Of a stretch of 64,000 nt of DNA, positions 1 to 11,137 are shown in pieces. The first letter of the stretch is position 1, and each line of letters opens with the position of its first letter. Source of the DNA: Ustilago trichophora (lineage: Eukaryota > Basidiomycota > Ustilaginomycetes > Ustilaginales > Ustilaginaceae); NCBI GenBank assembly GCA_900323505.1, contig OOIN01000021.1:186001-250000 (forward strand), given 5' to 3'. A model generated the notes under the pieces. It worked only from the letters and a program-made list of their open reading frames with translations, was not told the origin of the DNA and did no database searches. A program made the position numbers and the translations under genes.

Positions 1-801
1 AGCATTAGGATCGGGTCTCGACAGCACCTCGGCCGGGTTCGCCGGTTCATCATCTCCACTTGGTCTCACCCCTTCATCCCCGCTATCCAGCCCCCAATCT
101 ACCTCGCCCTCCTCCTTCTTCACCAACGAGTTCAACACCTCTCTCACCTTCTCCCTCTTCCCATCCCCTTTTTGTTGCAACAAATCGCTCTTATTCGCCG
201 CACAGATCCAACAAAACCTCCTCCTCTCCGCCTCACCCTCCGGTCCCGGAGCCTTGGCCATAAATGCTTCATACCAACCTTTGACCCTCTTGAGCTCTTC
301 CTCTGCATTGTTGTGTTTACTCGCATCAAAAGCAATAACGACCGCATCGGCACCTCGGTAGAATGCACTTCCTAGACTCTGAAATCTCTCCTGTCCCGCT
401 GTATCCCATATCTGCAGTACTGCTTTCTCTCCATCAGGATTCAGAGGGTCGAGGGGTAGGGTCTTGGTGATGAAATCAGCTCCGATGGTGGCACGGTAAG
501 ACGGGAAAAAGGTGTTTGTGAGGAATCGGTTGCGAATCGATGTTTTGCCGCAACCGCCATCGCCGATGAGGACGACTTTTATCGCGCGCTTGGGAGCGAT
601 GGGATGTAAAGATGTGCCAGAGGAAGAGATGGAGGTGAGCGTACGGATGGATCCCATGGCGGCTACGGCCGAGGATTGGAGGGTCGATGCGGCATCCCCG
701 CCTGACCGGAGGCGCTGGAGGGTGGGTGGTGCAGGCGCAGGTTTGCGGGAGGGTGTGGTGGTGGACGGGCCACCTTGGCGAGTATCTGTTTTGGTCGGCA
801 T
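1..801 (-). CDS. Rab7-like small GTPase (C-terminus beyond the left edge)
   Basis: Open from the ATG at 801 to position 1 with no stop, giving 267 residues of a partial protein. A 70-residue Ser/Thr/Pro-rich N-terminal extension precedes a Rab-type G domain. G1 P-loop GDGGCGKT is at residues 80-87, ATIGADF (switch I threonine) near 104-110, WDTAGQERFQSLG at 132-144, FYRGA at 148-152, and NKSD (G4) at 203-206. GADF-TK followed by DTAGQERFQSLG-AFYRGAD is the Rab7/Ypt7 pattern, so a late endosome or vacuole traffic role is inferred. The P-loop reads GGC where Ypt7 usually has SGV, and the long N-terminal extension is unlike canonical Ypt7, so it may be a divergent Rab7 paralogue. A second in-frame ATG at residue 49 could be used instead. 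The prenylated C-terminus, if present, is outside the window. Confidence 0.85.
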   Translation of the reverse strand, partial: MPTKTDTRQGGPSTTTPSRKPAPAPPTLQRLRSGGDAASTLQSSAVAAMGSIRTLTSISSSGTSLHPIAPKRAIKVVLIGDGGCGKTSIRNRFLTNTFFPSYRATIGADFITKTLPLDPLNPDGEKAVLQIWDTAGQERFQSLGSAFYRGADAVVIAFDASKHNNAEEELKRVKGWYEAFMAKAPGPEGEAERRRFCWICAANKSDLLQQKGDGKREKVREVLNSLVKKEEGEVDWGLDSGDEGVRPSGDDEPANPAEVLSRPDPNA

Positions 802-1606
802 ACCTTTGATCTCGTCTATCTAAGTACAGCTGCAGGCCATACAGGAGTACAGGTCTGCAGGATTGCTTGTAGAGAGGCGCGAATGTGATCCGTACGACGT
901 CGAGCCGTGTGTTTGGTTCTACCGGGGAAACCTCGTTGTTCGCTGGTAGCGTAGATGGTGAAGGCGCTTCTAACACCAAGTCGTCATGTCCAAAGCAGGA
1001 CTTGCCGAGAACGCCGCTGTATGATTTCGAATATGACGGTGGCTACTGTATCTACGGTCGAGTTGGTGGTGAGTGGTGAGCATGAGACTGCAAGATAGGT
1101 GGTGGAACATGCAAGCCTGCCTGTCGCTCGCGTATGCTTCCGAGCAGAGTGGAGGAGCGCACTCTGAAAGCGTCCAGCGCTGCAGTGCCAAGCCCAACCG
1201 CACAAAATAAAGCACAGGAGCCGCACTTTATCCAGAAATCATCCAAGTATGCGACGAAGCACGCGACCTTCCCTCCCAACTCACGCTGACGCCCTCTCGG
1301 TTGTCTCACACACAGCACAGACAACCAGCATCAGCTATGCAGACATAAAATCACCCAAAGAGTGGTATTCCAACAGATACCCCTGAACAATATGCAAGAT
1401 GGGAGAGAGGGAGAAAAGGAGAGGACAGTGCGAACGAACGAATGTGTAAAAGAGAGAGTATGCGATAAATGCCGCTGGTAAATAAATGAGCGTTAGACGA
1501 TAAAAAGAGTGTAGGTATAGAGCGGGGCGCCAGGCTAAAAAAGAGCGTAAGAGTGGCCGGTTGTCTGCGGTGAGGCAGAGATGCTTGGTTTTGATTTCAT
1601 GAGAGA
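802..1606. other. Intergenic spacer: Rab-like gene promoter and mss4 3' region
   Basis: No credible gene. The left part is the 5' region of the Rab-like gene and the right part the 3' region of the PIP5K gene. It holds one copy of the TACTGTA heptamer at 1044-1050. Short open frames here lack ATG starts or family features. Confidence 0.6.
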
Positions 1607-3930
1607 CTATCGCTGCTTGTTGGCGACTTTCTCGGTCTGGGCGTCTTTGTCTTCGGGCTTCGACTTGGAGGCATCCTTGTCGGTGAAGCCCCACATCTTG
1701 GGACGACGACTCTTGTCACCGCCCGTGATGACACTGCAGAGGAAGTCGAAGAATCGCTGACCGTACTCCTTGGGAGGCACCGAGCTGATCATGTGTCGGT
1801 TCTGCGTCAGACCCTTCCAGATGGTCTCGCCACGCTTGACGGATGTGTAGGGTGTAAAGAGGTCAATGACACCGAGGTAGTAAATCATGTCGGTCGGCTG
1901 GTTGTGCTCGTCTGTCGAGCGGAATCCACCTTCGTCCTGATAGAAGAGGAAGTGACGACGTTCGCTCACATCGCGATCGGGCAGCTTGGTCACCTGCTGT
2001 GAATTGAGTGCTTTGGGGTCGGATCTTCGTACAGCCTGTCGCAATGCAGAGGCATCCTGCTCGCTGCCCGATCCTGCGCCGGGACGCTTGACCTGCGTGG
2101 GCTGGCGTTTGAGCTCCTTCTCGGGCTGGAAGACGCGCAGATTATCCTGACGCAGGTTGTCCTTGTTACCTCGGCGCATGTCATGCAATCCAATCAAAAG
2201 CGAGTAGTCCATAATGTTGAGTCGCTGCAGCAGCGCTACGTCGCTACGCAGCTGTGCCTCGAATAGCGCTCGTTTTTCGGGACCCAACTCAATCTCGCGC
2301 CCGCGCTTGAGCCAGTTGAGGTCCTTGAGCACCGCACCCGACTTGGTGGCCGCCTTTTCCTCAGGGTATTCACGACCGATCGACGAACCTTTGAGATCGT
2401 ACGTCTCGTGAATGTCGCGATGCGGCGGGAAGAGGTTATTCATGATGACAAAGTGAATCTTGCGACCATGGGGCAACTTGACACGATGCAACCCGTAGAA
2501 ACGGCTGAGCAAGGTGTGTGGATTTGCCTTGACGTGCTCGTGGTAGTCCTTGAGGATGCGCAACAGGAACTTGTGCTCCGAGTGTCGGATGGTCTTGATG
2601 ATGAATCGGTAGTCGCGGGAGAAGTAGAAGAACGATCCACTTTTACCAGGCGAGCCCAACTCGCTGAGGATGTATTTCGAGGTCAACGACAACAGGTAGT
2701 CGGCAGCATCGAGGTGGAAGTGCTCGCGCAACTCGCGGAAAACCCAGGGGGCGTAATCCTTGAACTTGAAGTCGTACTTGGCTGTAGGCGTCAACTCTCG
2801 TCCGATGATATCGAATGTGAACTTGTGCTTGGCCGTAAAGTCGGCATCGCACAGAGGACGCTTCATCTTGGCCTGACATCTCGAGACACCGATGCGAATG
2901 CCGGTAAGCATGTTGTACATGAGCACATAGTTGGCGTGACCTTCGCCGATGAGGTTGCCGACCAGCACCTTGGGTTCGGCGTCCTCGTCACGCTCACGAT
3001 CGCGGTCACTGCGCTCCTTGTCTTTAGGGTTGACATTGAGCCAATCTCGGCCCGTCTTGGAGCGCGTCAGAACACCGACGACGCCGCTGGAATCGCCGTC
3101 CCTGTCACCATTGGATCCTTCGGCTGCTGCATCACGCGCCTTTTGCTCCTTGTAGCGACGATCTCTGCGCAGCTGTTCTGCGTGCTTGGCAGCCTCTTCG
3201 TCGAAAGCAGCATCACCAGTACGAAGAGCATGCGAGGGTCCATCTGCGGTGGTGGGCGAGTTGAGCGAGTCAGATAGCCAAGGTTGTCCTGCCGAGTGCG
3301 AGTTGGGGTCGCGATCACGACTGGATCGGCGCATGGACTGAGCCAGGCTTGTACCAGACTGGGAACGTCGACCTTGCAGGGAAGAACCAGTGGTGTTGCG
3401 ACGAGCCATGTGCTGACGCGGCGGAATGCCGTTGGGTGGAGCTGCTGCTTCGACCTGAGGGTAAGCACCTGCGGCGAGATGCGACGGACCTGCTTCGGCG
3501 CCTTGCTGAGGATCGTGATAGTAGGGCGAAGCATCGTGGGTCAATCGAATGGCGGGTGCTGCACCGTTGACTCCGTTTGCCAGATGAGAGGACGCAGAGC
3601 CATAAGAAGCAAAGCGGCGCTGCGTGATGGAGGCGTCGTCATCCTCACCATCGGAGAGGCCTCCATGAGAGGATGCAGTGCGGTAAGCGGTGCTGGCAGT
3701 AGATGCGTTAGAGGCATTGCGGCGCTCCTTTTGCCTGATTGGTGGACGGTTCGCGCTGATGGTGGGCTGTGGATGCTGCTGCGCCGAAGGTGCGTCGACA
3801 CTGTCCATAGAAGCAGGCTCATCTACGAGGGCCGGCGAGATCGGGCCTTTGGAAAGTGGAGAAGGACCGCCGAAGATCTGAGTCGAGTCGGCAGTGTAAG
3901 CGCGGCGAGCCACAGGAGCCTTGGTCTGGA

Positions 3931-3967
<37 letters not shown>

Positions 3968-4633
3968 TTCAGCCCGCTCTTGGGTAGGATACGAAGGAGA
4001 GGTGCCGTGGCCGGGATAAGCAGGAACGTGAGAAGAGCCGTTGGTGACGGTGCTCATGAGGCCATTGCGAGAGTCGTGACCGGCGATGTAGTCGGCTTCG
4101 AGAGGGGGTGAGGGTGGAAGCTCGCTGAGAAAGGGATGGTGCCGTGTTGGTGCAGTGAAGCTGGACTGCGATTTGAGTGCTGCATCTTGACGAGCGACTG
4201 GACCAGCAGTTGAGGATGCGTCGGTACCGTTGAGGGTGGTGGCAGCATTCTGTTGACGGGTGCGACCTTGCCCCAACTCGTGGACGTCGGGGAGGGGTCG
4301 GTCGGTGTTGGTAGATGCGTCGACGATGGCGGGCTGTTGCGGCACATGCTGGCTGCCATGAGCACGCTTGCTTACGAGCTGAGGCAGTCGAAGGATGCGA
4401 TGGCCAGCGGAAGTGGTGGTAGTGAGACCATTGACGCCAGTAAAGGCAGGGTCGTTGGCATTGCTGGGCGTAACAGAGCGGGAGACGACGGGCGAAGCAT
4501 AAGGGGCAGATCGGGAGATGGTAATGTCGTAGACCTCTCCTGTACTGTCGTTGACACGGATCTGCTGCTCCTCGCGCTCGAGGGCCAATCGAATCGAGTT
4601 GAGCGTTTCTGCTTCAGAGGAGTGTATCAACAT
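1607..4633 (-). CDS. mss4: Phosphatidylinositol-4-phosphate 5-kinase (Mss4/Its3 type)
   Basis: Single exon, 1008 residues, ATG at 4633 and TAG at 1607. PIP5K makes PI(4,5)P2 from PI4P at the plasma membrane and controls actin, endocytosis and cell-wall signalling. The first 540 residues are low-complexity and Ser/Ala/Pro-rich, with a polyalanine run. The catalytic domain covers about residues 550-990. It shows KSGSFFYFSRDYRFIIKTI around 660-680, MNNLFPPHRDIHETYDLKGS around 730-750, the MDYSLLIGLHD catalytic block near 808-818, and YYLGVIDLFTPY near 915-927, followed by the activation-loop region and KEYGQRFFDFL. The order and spacing match yeast Mss4 and S. pombe Its3. The C-terminus is a short charged tail. 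An antisense frame of 289 codons over the kinase part is a shadow. Confidence 0.95.
3936..3964. repeat. GCA trinucleotide run encoding polyalanine in mss4
   Basis: About nine to ten consecutive GCA/CAG units inside the mss4 coding sequence. Read on the minus strand they give a run of about ten alanines in the disordered N-terminal half. The tract is length-mutable in principle and stays in frame. Confidence 0.85.
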
Positions 4634-6736
4634 GGTCGCTCATACTATGGCTTCAACTCTGAGAACGAGGTTGCTGATGGTGGTGGGCTGTGGGATGTGT
4701 GTAGGCAAAAGCGACCGTGTGCTATGCAGTGGCTGGATGTAGTCGTCCGAAGGCGATGATCTTGCCCTTGTTGCTGATCAAAGCCAGGCAGATAGTGCTG
4801 TGGATGTCCGAGAGTCGATCGATAACTAACTAGGTAGACTGCGGTGGTGACGAGTCGGACAACAGCCTGATGCCAAATCAAAACGTAGATGGTGTGTATG
4901 AGGGTGACAAACGAAGCAGCCAAGGACGTGGATGGTCGGAGATGAAGGATGGTGTGATGGTTGCCGGCAAGGTGGGGAAAGCAATGGGATTGCCAAGAGG
5001 CTCGCTAGGCATCCAAGAGTCGTCGAGTTTGAGGGGAATGTGCAAAGTGCTAAGAGTGCTTTGCTGTGCTGTGCTGTGCTGCAGTGACACAGTAACTGTT
5101 AACTTTGGTGTGTTGGTTTTGCAAGCTTGCAGGCTGAGCCAAGACACGGCATCAATTCCACAAAAGAGCGAATCAAGAAAGAAAAGAGAGGCAGCAGATG
5201 GCAGGGCAATAGCCAATTTCCAAAAGGTAGGTCTCGAAAATGTGAAAAATGAGTCTTTTTATTTATTTCTTTCTCGATTCGTGCCGCTCTGCTGCCGCGG
5301 ATTTTGTTTGAACTTATCGAACAAAGGGAGCATGTCTCTGCGTCACACAACACGACAGAGTGGAGCAACAGAGACACGGGGTGCCCGCACTTTATCCACG
5401 GTCCGGCCCACTCGTTTGACAATATGAATTTCACCCTCTCCAACTTTCAATTGACAGAGTTCTACTTGAATCCCGAATACAAAAGGAAAATGTCATTTTC
5501 GGAAAAATACACACAAAAAGAGTTGAAATCCGAGAGTCGGCACCTTTGAAGTAGCTGTCTAGAGAGCACCGCTTCGCTCTCGTTCTTCGTATTTTGCACT
5601 TGCCACATCTGTCACCGCCACGAGACCGGTCATCCTGATTCACTTCACAGCTTTTTTCTCGTGAGTTGGTTCCTGATTTGCAAGTTTCCAAGGTCCCTCC
5701 CCTGCAGACACACACACACACAGAAAAATGGTGCTGGTGTTGGTGGGTCAGTGTGTGAGTGTGTGAGTGTGTGAGCGGTGAGTGCGTGCGTGAATGCTGT
5801 TGTTGTTCATTTCGTCATGCGAGGTGAGTGAGGGTGGTGGTGTGGAGCAGAGGAGCAGTCACACAGGTGTTCGATTCAGAGCAGAGCGGCTTTCAGAGAG
5901 TCGGAAAATCTGGCGATTCGTCGGTGTGATGCGACAAAAATAAAGCTCGGTTTTTCTGGCGATGTGTGAGCAAAACGAAATCAGGGGCAAGAGGAATGTG
6001 AATGTCAAGAAAGAGAGACACCAAGTGTCGCCGTTATGGAACCCGCCATCATGATACAGTACTGTACTACAACTGTGATTTCAGAGAGAGAGAGAAGATC
6101 CGCGCTAAAGTCACGCAAAGCAGGTTCCACGGTGGGAGAGAGCCTAATTTGCCGAGCTCACCAACCGCTCTGCCGTCGCATCACCTACACTGTGCCCGCC
6201 ACTTACACACATCCCACAGTTGACCTCGGTACATCGCGCCCAAATCCATCTTAGCGCCAAGCGCCGCCGTCCATGTTTCACATAGAAAGAGGAAATTGAA
6301 AGCACCGTATCACGCGAGCGGTGTCTTCTCACGTCTTTTCGTCCAGCGAGGGGTGAATAGGTGTGACAGCCAAATGCCTTTGCAAAGCACTCATCCACTG
6401 CGGCAATGGGAGATTTGCATGGGCCTTCTTGGCGTTGTAGCATTCTAGCTAGACGCGCACAAATAGTTGGCTCCGATCTATGGGTGTGTGTCGATCCTGT
6501 CGTCTCAAAGACAATCGCCCGGTCGGCGCAATGCTGAAGACAACGATGATCCGCCATAGAGATGGAGATGAAGAAAGGTCTCGCAGCTGAGGAGCTTCGA
6601 CTTGGTCCACAAAGACGCCTTCTCAATCTTTGGAAGAGGCCGTCACCGCTGCATAGAGTAGCACACTTAGAACCCTTTCTGAGTTAGACCTCGGTTCTGC
6701 CGTTGTTGATCAACTGTTTCGATTGATTGATGGAAG
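4634..6736. other. Gene-free 2.1-kb spacer (mss4 upstream region and CENP-H-like 3' side)
   Basis: No convincing coding region. It contains a GTGTGA-type repeat near 5740-5780, an ACAAAGGGA word at 5321-5329 and two overlapping copies of the TAC(A/T)GTA heptamer at 6055-6066. The part next to 4634 must carry the mss4 promoter and 5' UTR. The longest open frame here (4870-5427, plus) is low-complexity, without recognisable domains, and I do not call it. Confidence 0.6.
5321..5329 (+). promoter_or_regulatory. Pheromone-response-element-like word ACAAAGGGA
   Basis: An exact ACAAAGGGA, the established Prf1-binding pheromone response element of Ustilago maydis, lies about 690 bp upstream of the mss4 start. 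It is a single copy and a 9-mer, so chance occurrence in 64 kb is quite possible (about 0.5 expected on both strands). Function is not shown. Confidence 0.25.
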
Positions 6737-7889
6737 CTATTCCTCGTCCTCCAGCTCTTCGAGGTCCTCTTCGTCCTCATCAATCTCGTCGTCATCGCCT
6801 TCCTCCCTCCCCTCCTCCTCATCCTCACTAAACGCATCGTCGGAGGCATCATCCTCGTCATCCAACGAGAGCATCAACGCTCTTGTCGATGTGTTCTTCG
6901 TCCAATCTCGTCCCGATTCCAGTATCAATCCCTGCGAGTCCCCCAAACCAAAGACAGTGTCAGTATCTCTGTCCGATGCTCCAAATCCGTATCGATGTTG
7001 GATAGGGGTGTGAGAGGTTGGTACTTACGCGCAGAATCCCCTTCACGAGCTCCTTCTTGGACCTCGCTTCGTTTATCTCTCTTTGCATCTGTTGGACTTT
7101 TTGCACCACGGCAATATCTTGTTGCGAAGCATCCGAGTCCTGTTGTCCCGCTGAACCACTCGAAGGGCGCAATTGACGATTTCGAATGTCCGCCTTGACA
7201 TTTTTAATATTCTCCAAAAGCTTCATTGTTTCCGCTCGTTGATCGCGGATCCGAGCTTTGACTTGGATCCTCTCCCGCTTGATCGCCTGAATGTCATTAA
7301 AGATCTTGAGGAATTCCAACGCTTGGTCATCTCTCTGTTCCAACAGCTTTCTCGTTGATGCGTACTGCTCCTGTTGCTGCTCTTGCCCTGCTCCTTCGTC
7401 CCCTTGTCTGCTGTCTGACGAAGGAGGCGATGTGGTAGATAGCACTTTTTGAATCACTGCACTGGACTCTAACGCTTTCGCCGTCTCCGTCTTGAGTCTG
7501 TTTTGTGCCTCCAACTCTCGCAGACGCTGCTTCTTCTCCTCAATCTGCTGCGATAAAGCCGACGTGCTCGTGGGCATCTTCATCGGCTCCTCCGCAAGCT
7601 CTGTTTCGTAGGCTTCCCAAAAGTCGAGCTCCTTGGATTTGCGCTGCAGATGGTTCCGCCTGTTCTCCACTTCGTAGTATATCGCTCGTTCCAGTGGAGA
7701 AAGCTGGAGTGACGCGGATGAGGTGGGCGAAGGTGAGGTTGGGGCGATAAGGTTGCGGATCTCATCGCGTCGAAGTGCGAGGGAGGATGGACCAGCGACG
7801 GATGATGCGGCTGTGCGTTGAGCTGCTGTTGTAGAGTCTATGTGCCGATCAAAGGTCGCCAGTAGCGCATCTAGAGGTGAGGCTGCCAT
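6737..7889 (-). CDS. Coiled-coil kinetochore protein, CENP-H/Fta3/Mcm16-like
   Basis: Two exons, 7029-7889 and 6737-6931, give 351 residues. The 97-nt intron has a GTAAGT donor, a CTGAC branch point and a CAG acceptor, and the exon junction is in frame. The start is the ATG at 7889 in good context (AAAATGG). The middle (about residues 65-285) is predicted coiled coil, rich in Glu/Arg/Gln. The junction joins KKELVKGILR to GLILESGRDWTKN, which resembles the C-terminal signature of CENP-H proteins (hydrophobic helix, then GSGVxWA). The tail is very acidic (DDEDD, EDEEEGREEGDDDE). CENP-H belongs to the constitutive centromere-associated network (CENP-H/I/K; yeast Ctf3 complex). Identification rests on that one motif and the coiled-coil layout, so it is tentative. 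Confidence 0.6.
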
Positions 7890-8995
7890 TTTGGTTTGGA
7901 TCAAGCTTGCGTGGAAATCTGCGATGGAGCACTTGCGGCTGACAGCGATCTTAGGTGAGACGATGCGGAGTAGCCGTGGAAGATTGTTCTCGTATGCTGA
8001 CAGGCCAGGTAGTTGCCCTGGTTCGCCGTAAGCTCGGAGTTAGAGAGCTTTTCTCGGCGCGAAGTATGGCCGCAATCAAAGGATGAAGAGAGATATGGAC
8101 AGATAATGGTAACGTCGATGCAATGGAAGAGCTAGAGATCAACACCAAGGAGAGCCTTGAGCAGCATCATCATCGTCGGAACATCGCAGCAGCGAGACCC
8201 TTTCCAACATTTTCGACGCGTCCACCGCGCCAAGACGTGTTTCGGCCAGATTCTGTTTGTTACACCTTCATATCTAACATAATTCAGCTGGCGCATAGCC
8301 CACGTGAACTTTTGCCGGTCACGATTGGCACCTTGCGAATCTTATGATCTCTTCGACCGCGTTGCCAAGCCTTTCTTTGACAGGCTAGACTTTTGCATGG
8401 AAGCCCGGCTTTGTAGCCTAACTTTGAAAGAAGCTCATGGTATCGTGACAACTCGAGAACCGCGGTATCTAAGCTTCATCAAAAATGATCTTCGGGGTGC
8501 ACCGAGCGACGGTCGATCGGAACGTTCCATGTGTCGATTGAGACGTCGAGCTGCCATGATACCGGGAAAGCGGTCAAGAGTGGCGGTGCAGTCTTGACAG
8601 CAGACAACGATGCGAAGTTATCCTGAGCTAGAAGAAGCAGACCGGCGTCGATCGGTCGGTTAGATGCCCGATAGTCGTTAAGCGTACCGAACTTATGCGT
8701 AACCATGCTGGTGGCGGGAGGGTTCGGCAAATCATATCGCATCTACCAACGCTCAAAGCCTAATCGGGGGCAGACCTTGGCAGCAAGCCGCTTGGAGTTT
8801 GACCAAGATGCTGCTTCGGATCGTAACATGGCTTCGTGACTCTGAGCAGCAGCCAGACATGGTTGCTGCCGACAGCTTTGTGAGCAGAATTCGAAGACCG
8901 GTCGATTTCGGCCAGTTGACCAGATCAACCAAGCGATGGATCAAGATTGTCCTCTTGAGGCCTTTACTCGACGCGAAACGCGAACACGATGCGAG

Positions 8996-8997
<2 letters not shown>

Positions 8998-9025
<28 letters not shown>
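8998..9025. repeat. (CT)n microsatellite, about 14 units
   Basis: Uninterrupted CT dinucleotides in intergenic DNA. Confidence 0.95.
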
Positions 9026-9028
<3 letters not shown>

Positions 9029-10201
9029 CGAATGCAGCAAAATTTCCAGCTCTGGACCGGCACAATGGTGGTTGCCTGCGTCTCGCTTCTGCAGCTTCTC
9101 TCGACTTTTTTTTTTTGACGTCCGACTGCATATTTTCTGCGTCTAATGAGGCCTCGCTTGCACACCTTTCGCCCTTTTCCGGTATATCTTCTTTCTCGAG
9201 CGTCTGACGTCTCTCGGCGTTGAGACCGGGACCCTGCACCGAGATAGGTTGCCTTGTCCTGCTGGCTGTCTTTTGGGTTGGCCCACTCATCGGATTATTG
9301 TCTTGCTTTGCCTAAGCCGGGATGGAGTTTGTGGAAAGTGGCTGTGGATAGAGGCTTGAGCGTATTTGAAAGTGTGGGCGAAGACCCTCAGCTGGACGAG
9401 AGGATGATGCGTAGGATCGTCAATGTCTCACTCAGAAAAAGAAGACGAGCGGGAAGTTGCTGCCGATGTGGAATACAGTACGGTACACTGTAAGAGGTGC
9501 AAGACAAAGTGAGACGCAGTCCGCCAAGCCTCGGCGTCACACGATCCGCCTGCATCCGCCTCGCATCCATATGGACTGTCTGACGCCGCTCTTTCTTTTG
9601 CTCTCGCATTGTGTTTCACTTGCTGTATTGTGACCAAGGTGTAATCTCTTTCCGATCCTCTTGTGTCCAGGTCCGGCGATGGATCCACGCGCTTGTCCGT
9701 CGAGATGGAAGGGCTTGAGAGCCATTTGCGTCCTATGCAACGACAATTAGGTGCAGCTCGGGACTTTGTCGAATAAGAGACGAACTCTCTCTGTGATACA
9801 GAGCGAGACAGTTGTATAACCTTGCGCCTTGCAAACTTTTGCAACCGGAAATACAGTCTGCTTCCATCGAGCTTGGTGCTCAGCATCAGGGATGACTCTT
9901 TCGTCACAAGCGGCGGCGGCATTGAACTTGGCCTTGTTCGGCGGTCTGACCGAACACCCAAACTTAGCTTGGGCTCGTTCTTGACCGTAGAGGAGTGCAA
10001 GGTGACCGGTGAAGGGACGAGCACAAGGGTTTCTCTGCAGGTGCAGCGGAGATCCAAGGTAGCCGCCCGTCTTGAGGGAAAGCGCCTCTTTGATGGCGCT
10101 CACTGTGCCGGTGACTGAAAACGCATGTGTCATGTCTTCCAGCTGAACGAACGTGATGCGATTCGCATTGCGCAAGGGTGCATCCCTCACCGAGCTGAAG
10201 A

Positions 10202-10207
10202 TATATA
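10202..10207 (+). promoter_or_regulatory. TATA-like box of the thaumatin-like gene
   Basis: TATATA lies 124 bp upstream of the ATG at 10331, followed by a pyrimidine-rich leader. Position and composition fit a core promoter of an inducible secreted-protein gene. This is inference from sequence only. Confidence 0.45.
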
Positions 10208-10330
10208 GACGCTGGCAAGTCTGTTACATGTACGGACCCGAATTTTTTCATCGCATTGAACCTTCCCTTCCATCCATAGCACCTTGCCAGCTACCTTTCT
10301 GACATCCACCGTCTTCAACACAGCATCATC

Positions 10331-10870
10331 ATGGTAGCCATCTTCCGCACCCTCATCGCCATCGGCACTCTTGCTGCCGCGGCAGCTGCCGCCTCCGTTG
10401 CACCCCGCAGCTCCAAGATCACCTTCACTGTGACCAACAAGTGCAAGCACGAGTTTGCACCCGTCTTCCTCCCTGCGCTTCCAGGCAAGTCGCAGTGGTC
10501 GGTGCTCAAGTCCGGCAAGTCGGAGTCTTTCTCATTCTACTCGGACGACTACAGAGGAAAAGTCTTCTCGCCGCTTCGTAACGCCAACATCACCACGGGC
10601 CAGGGCGCCACGGCGGGCGAGTTTGACCTGGCAACAGGTGCATACGACATCTCGGTGGCCGATGGATTCAACGTAGGAATGTATCTGCAGCTGCTCGGCA
10701 GACAATACCAGGGCTACTGCCAGCCAGCTTACTGCAACAGCAAGGATTGCCCAGATGCCTACAAGACCAACAGCGGTCTCCTGTCGGCAAGCAGGGTTGG
10801 CAGCAGCACCGTCAAGCCCAACCACAGTTGCCCGCCAACTTTCACCGCTTGGAACGTCCAGTTCTGCTAA
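10331..10870 (+). CDS. Small secreted thaumatin-like protein (CalA-type)
   Basis: 179 residues, single exon. Residues 1 to about 21 form a signal peptide (short start, hydrophobic IGTLAAAAAAASVA). The mature part begins near APRSSKITFTVTNKC, has a W-S-V-L-K-S-G-K-S-E turn, a GEFDL...YDISVADGFNVGMYL strand pair and a C-terminal cysteine region with CQPAYCNSKDCPDAY and a final NVQFC. Six cysteines remain in the mature chain, fewer than the 16 of plant thaumatins but like the short fungal thaumatin-like proteins (CalA/CalB of Aspergillus). Secretion to the cell wall or apoplast is expected; a wall-binding or plant-interaction role is inference. No membrane segment or obvious GPI signal. Flanked by long non-coding DNA on the left and tail-to-tail with the sfr1-like gene on the right. 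Confidence 0.75.
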   Translation: MVAIFRTLIAIGTLAAAAAAASVAPRSSKITFTVTNKCKHEFAPVFLPALPGKSQWSVLKSGKSESFSFYSDDYRGKVFSPLRNANITTGQGATAGEFDLATGAYDISVADGFNVGMYLQLLGRQYQGYCQPAYCNSKDCPDAYKTNSGLLSASRVGSSTVKPNHSCPPTFTAWNVQFC

Positions 10871-11137
10871 TGGCTCTGGCCCTCAGCCATCATCGACAAC
10901 ATTGATGTATATCGCTCAACGTATCCGTCCACATAGCTCGCGTTCTCATCCTGTCGCTTGAGCTCGACTTTTCAACTTCAGCTTTGCTTTCACTACTATG
11001 GCCAGTGGCATTTTTGGTTTGTCAATCTTTTCTCGCTGAGCATTTTGGCTTGTACCTTGCTTTTCGTAATCGTGATTCGGATGCTACCGTGTTGGGTTTC
11101 TTCCATGGTGTGAACTCGCTGCAGTGCAATGATAGAG

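Larger units (their letters stand above)
7890..10330. other. Gene-free 2.4-kb spacer
   Basis: No ATG-started frame with protein-like features on either strand. It holds a CT microsatellite at 8998-9025, a T tract near 9108-9117, one TACAGTA heptamer at 9474-9480, and at its right end the promoter of the secreted protein gene. Confidence 0.6.

Noticed and set aside
2408..3277. 289-codon open frame antisense to the PIP5K catalytic domain
   Set aside because: A composition shadow of a clearly conserved kinase domain.
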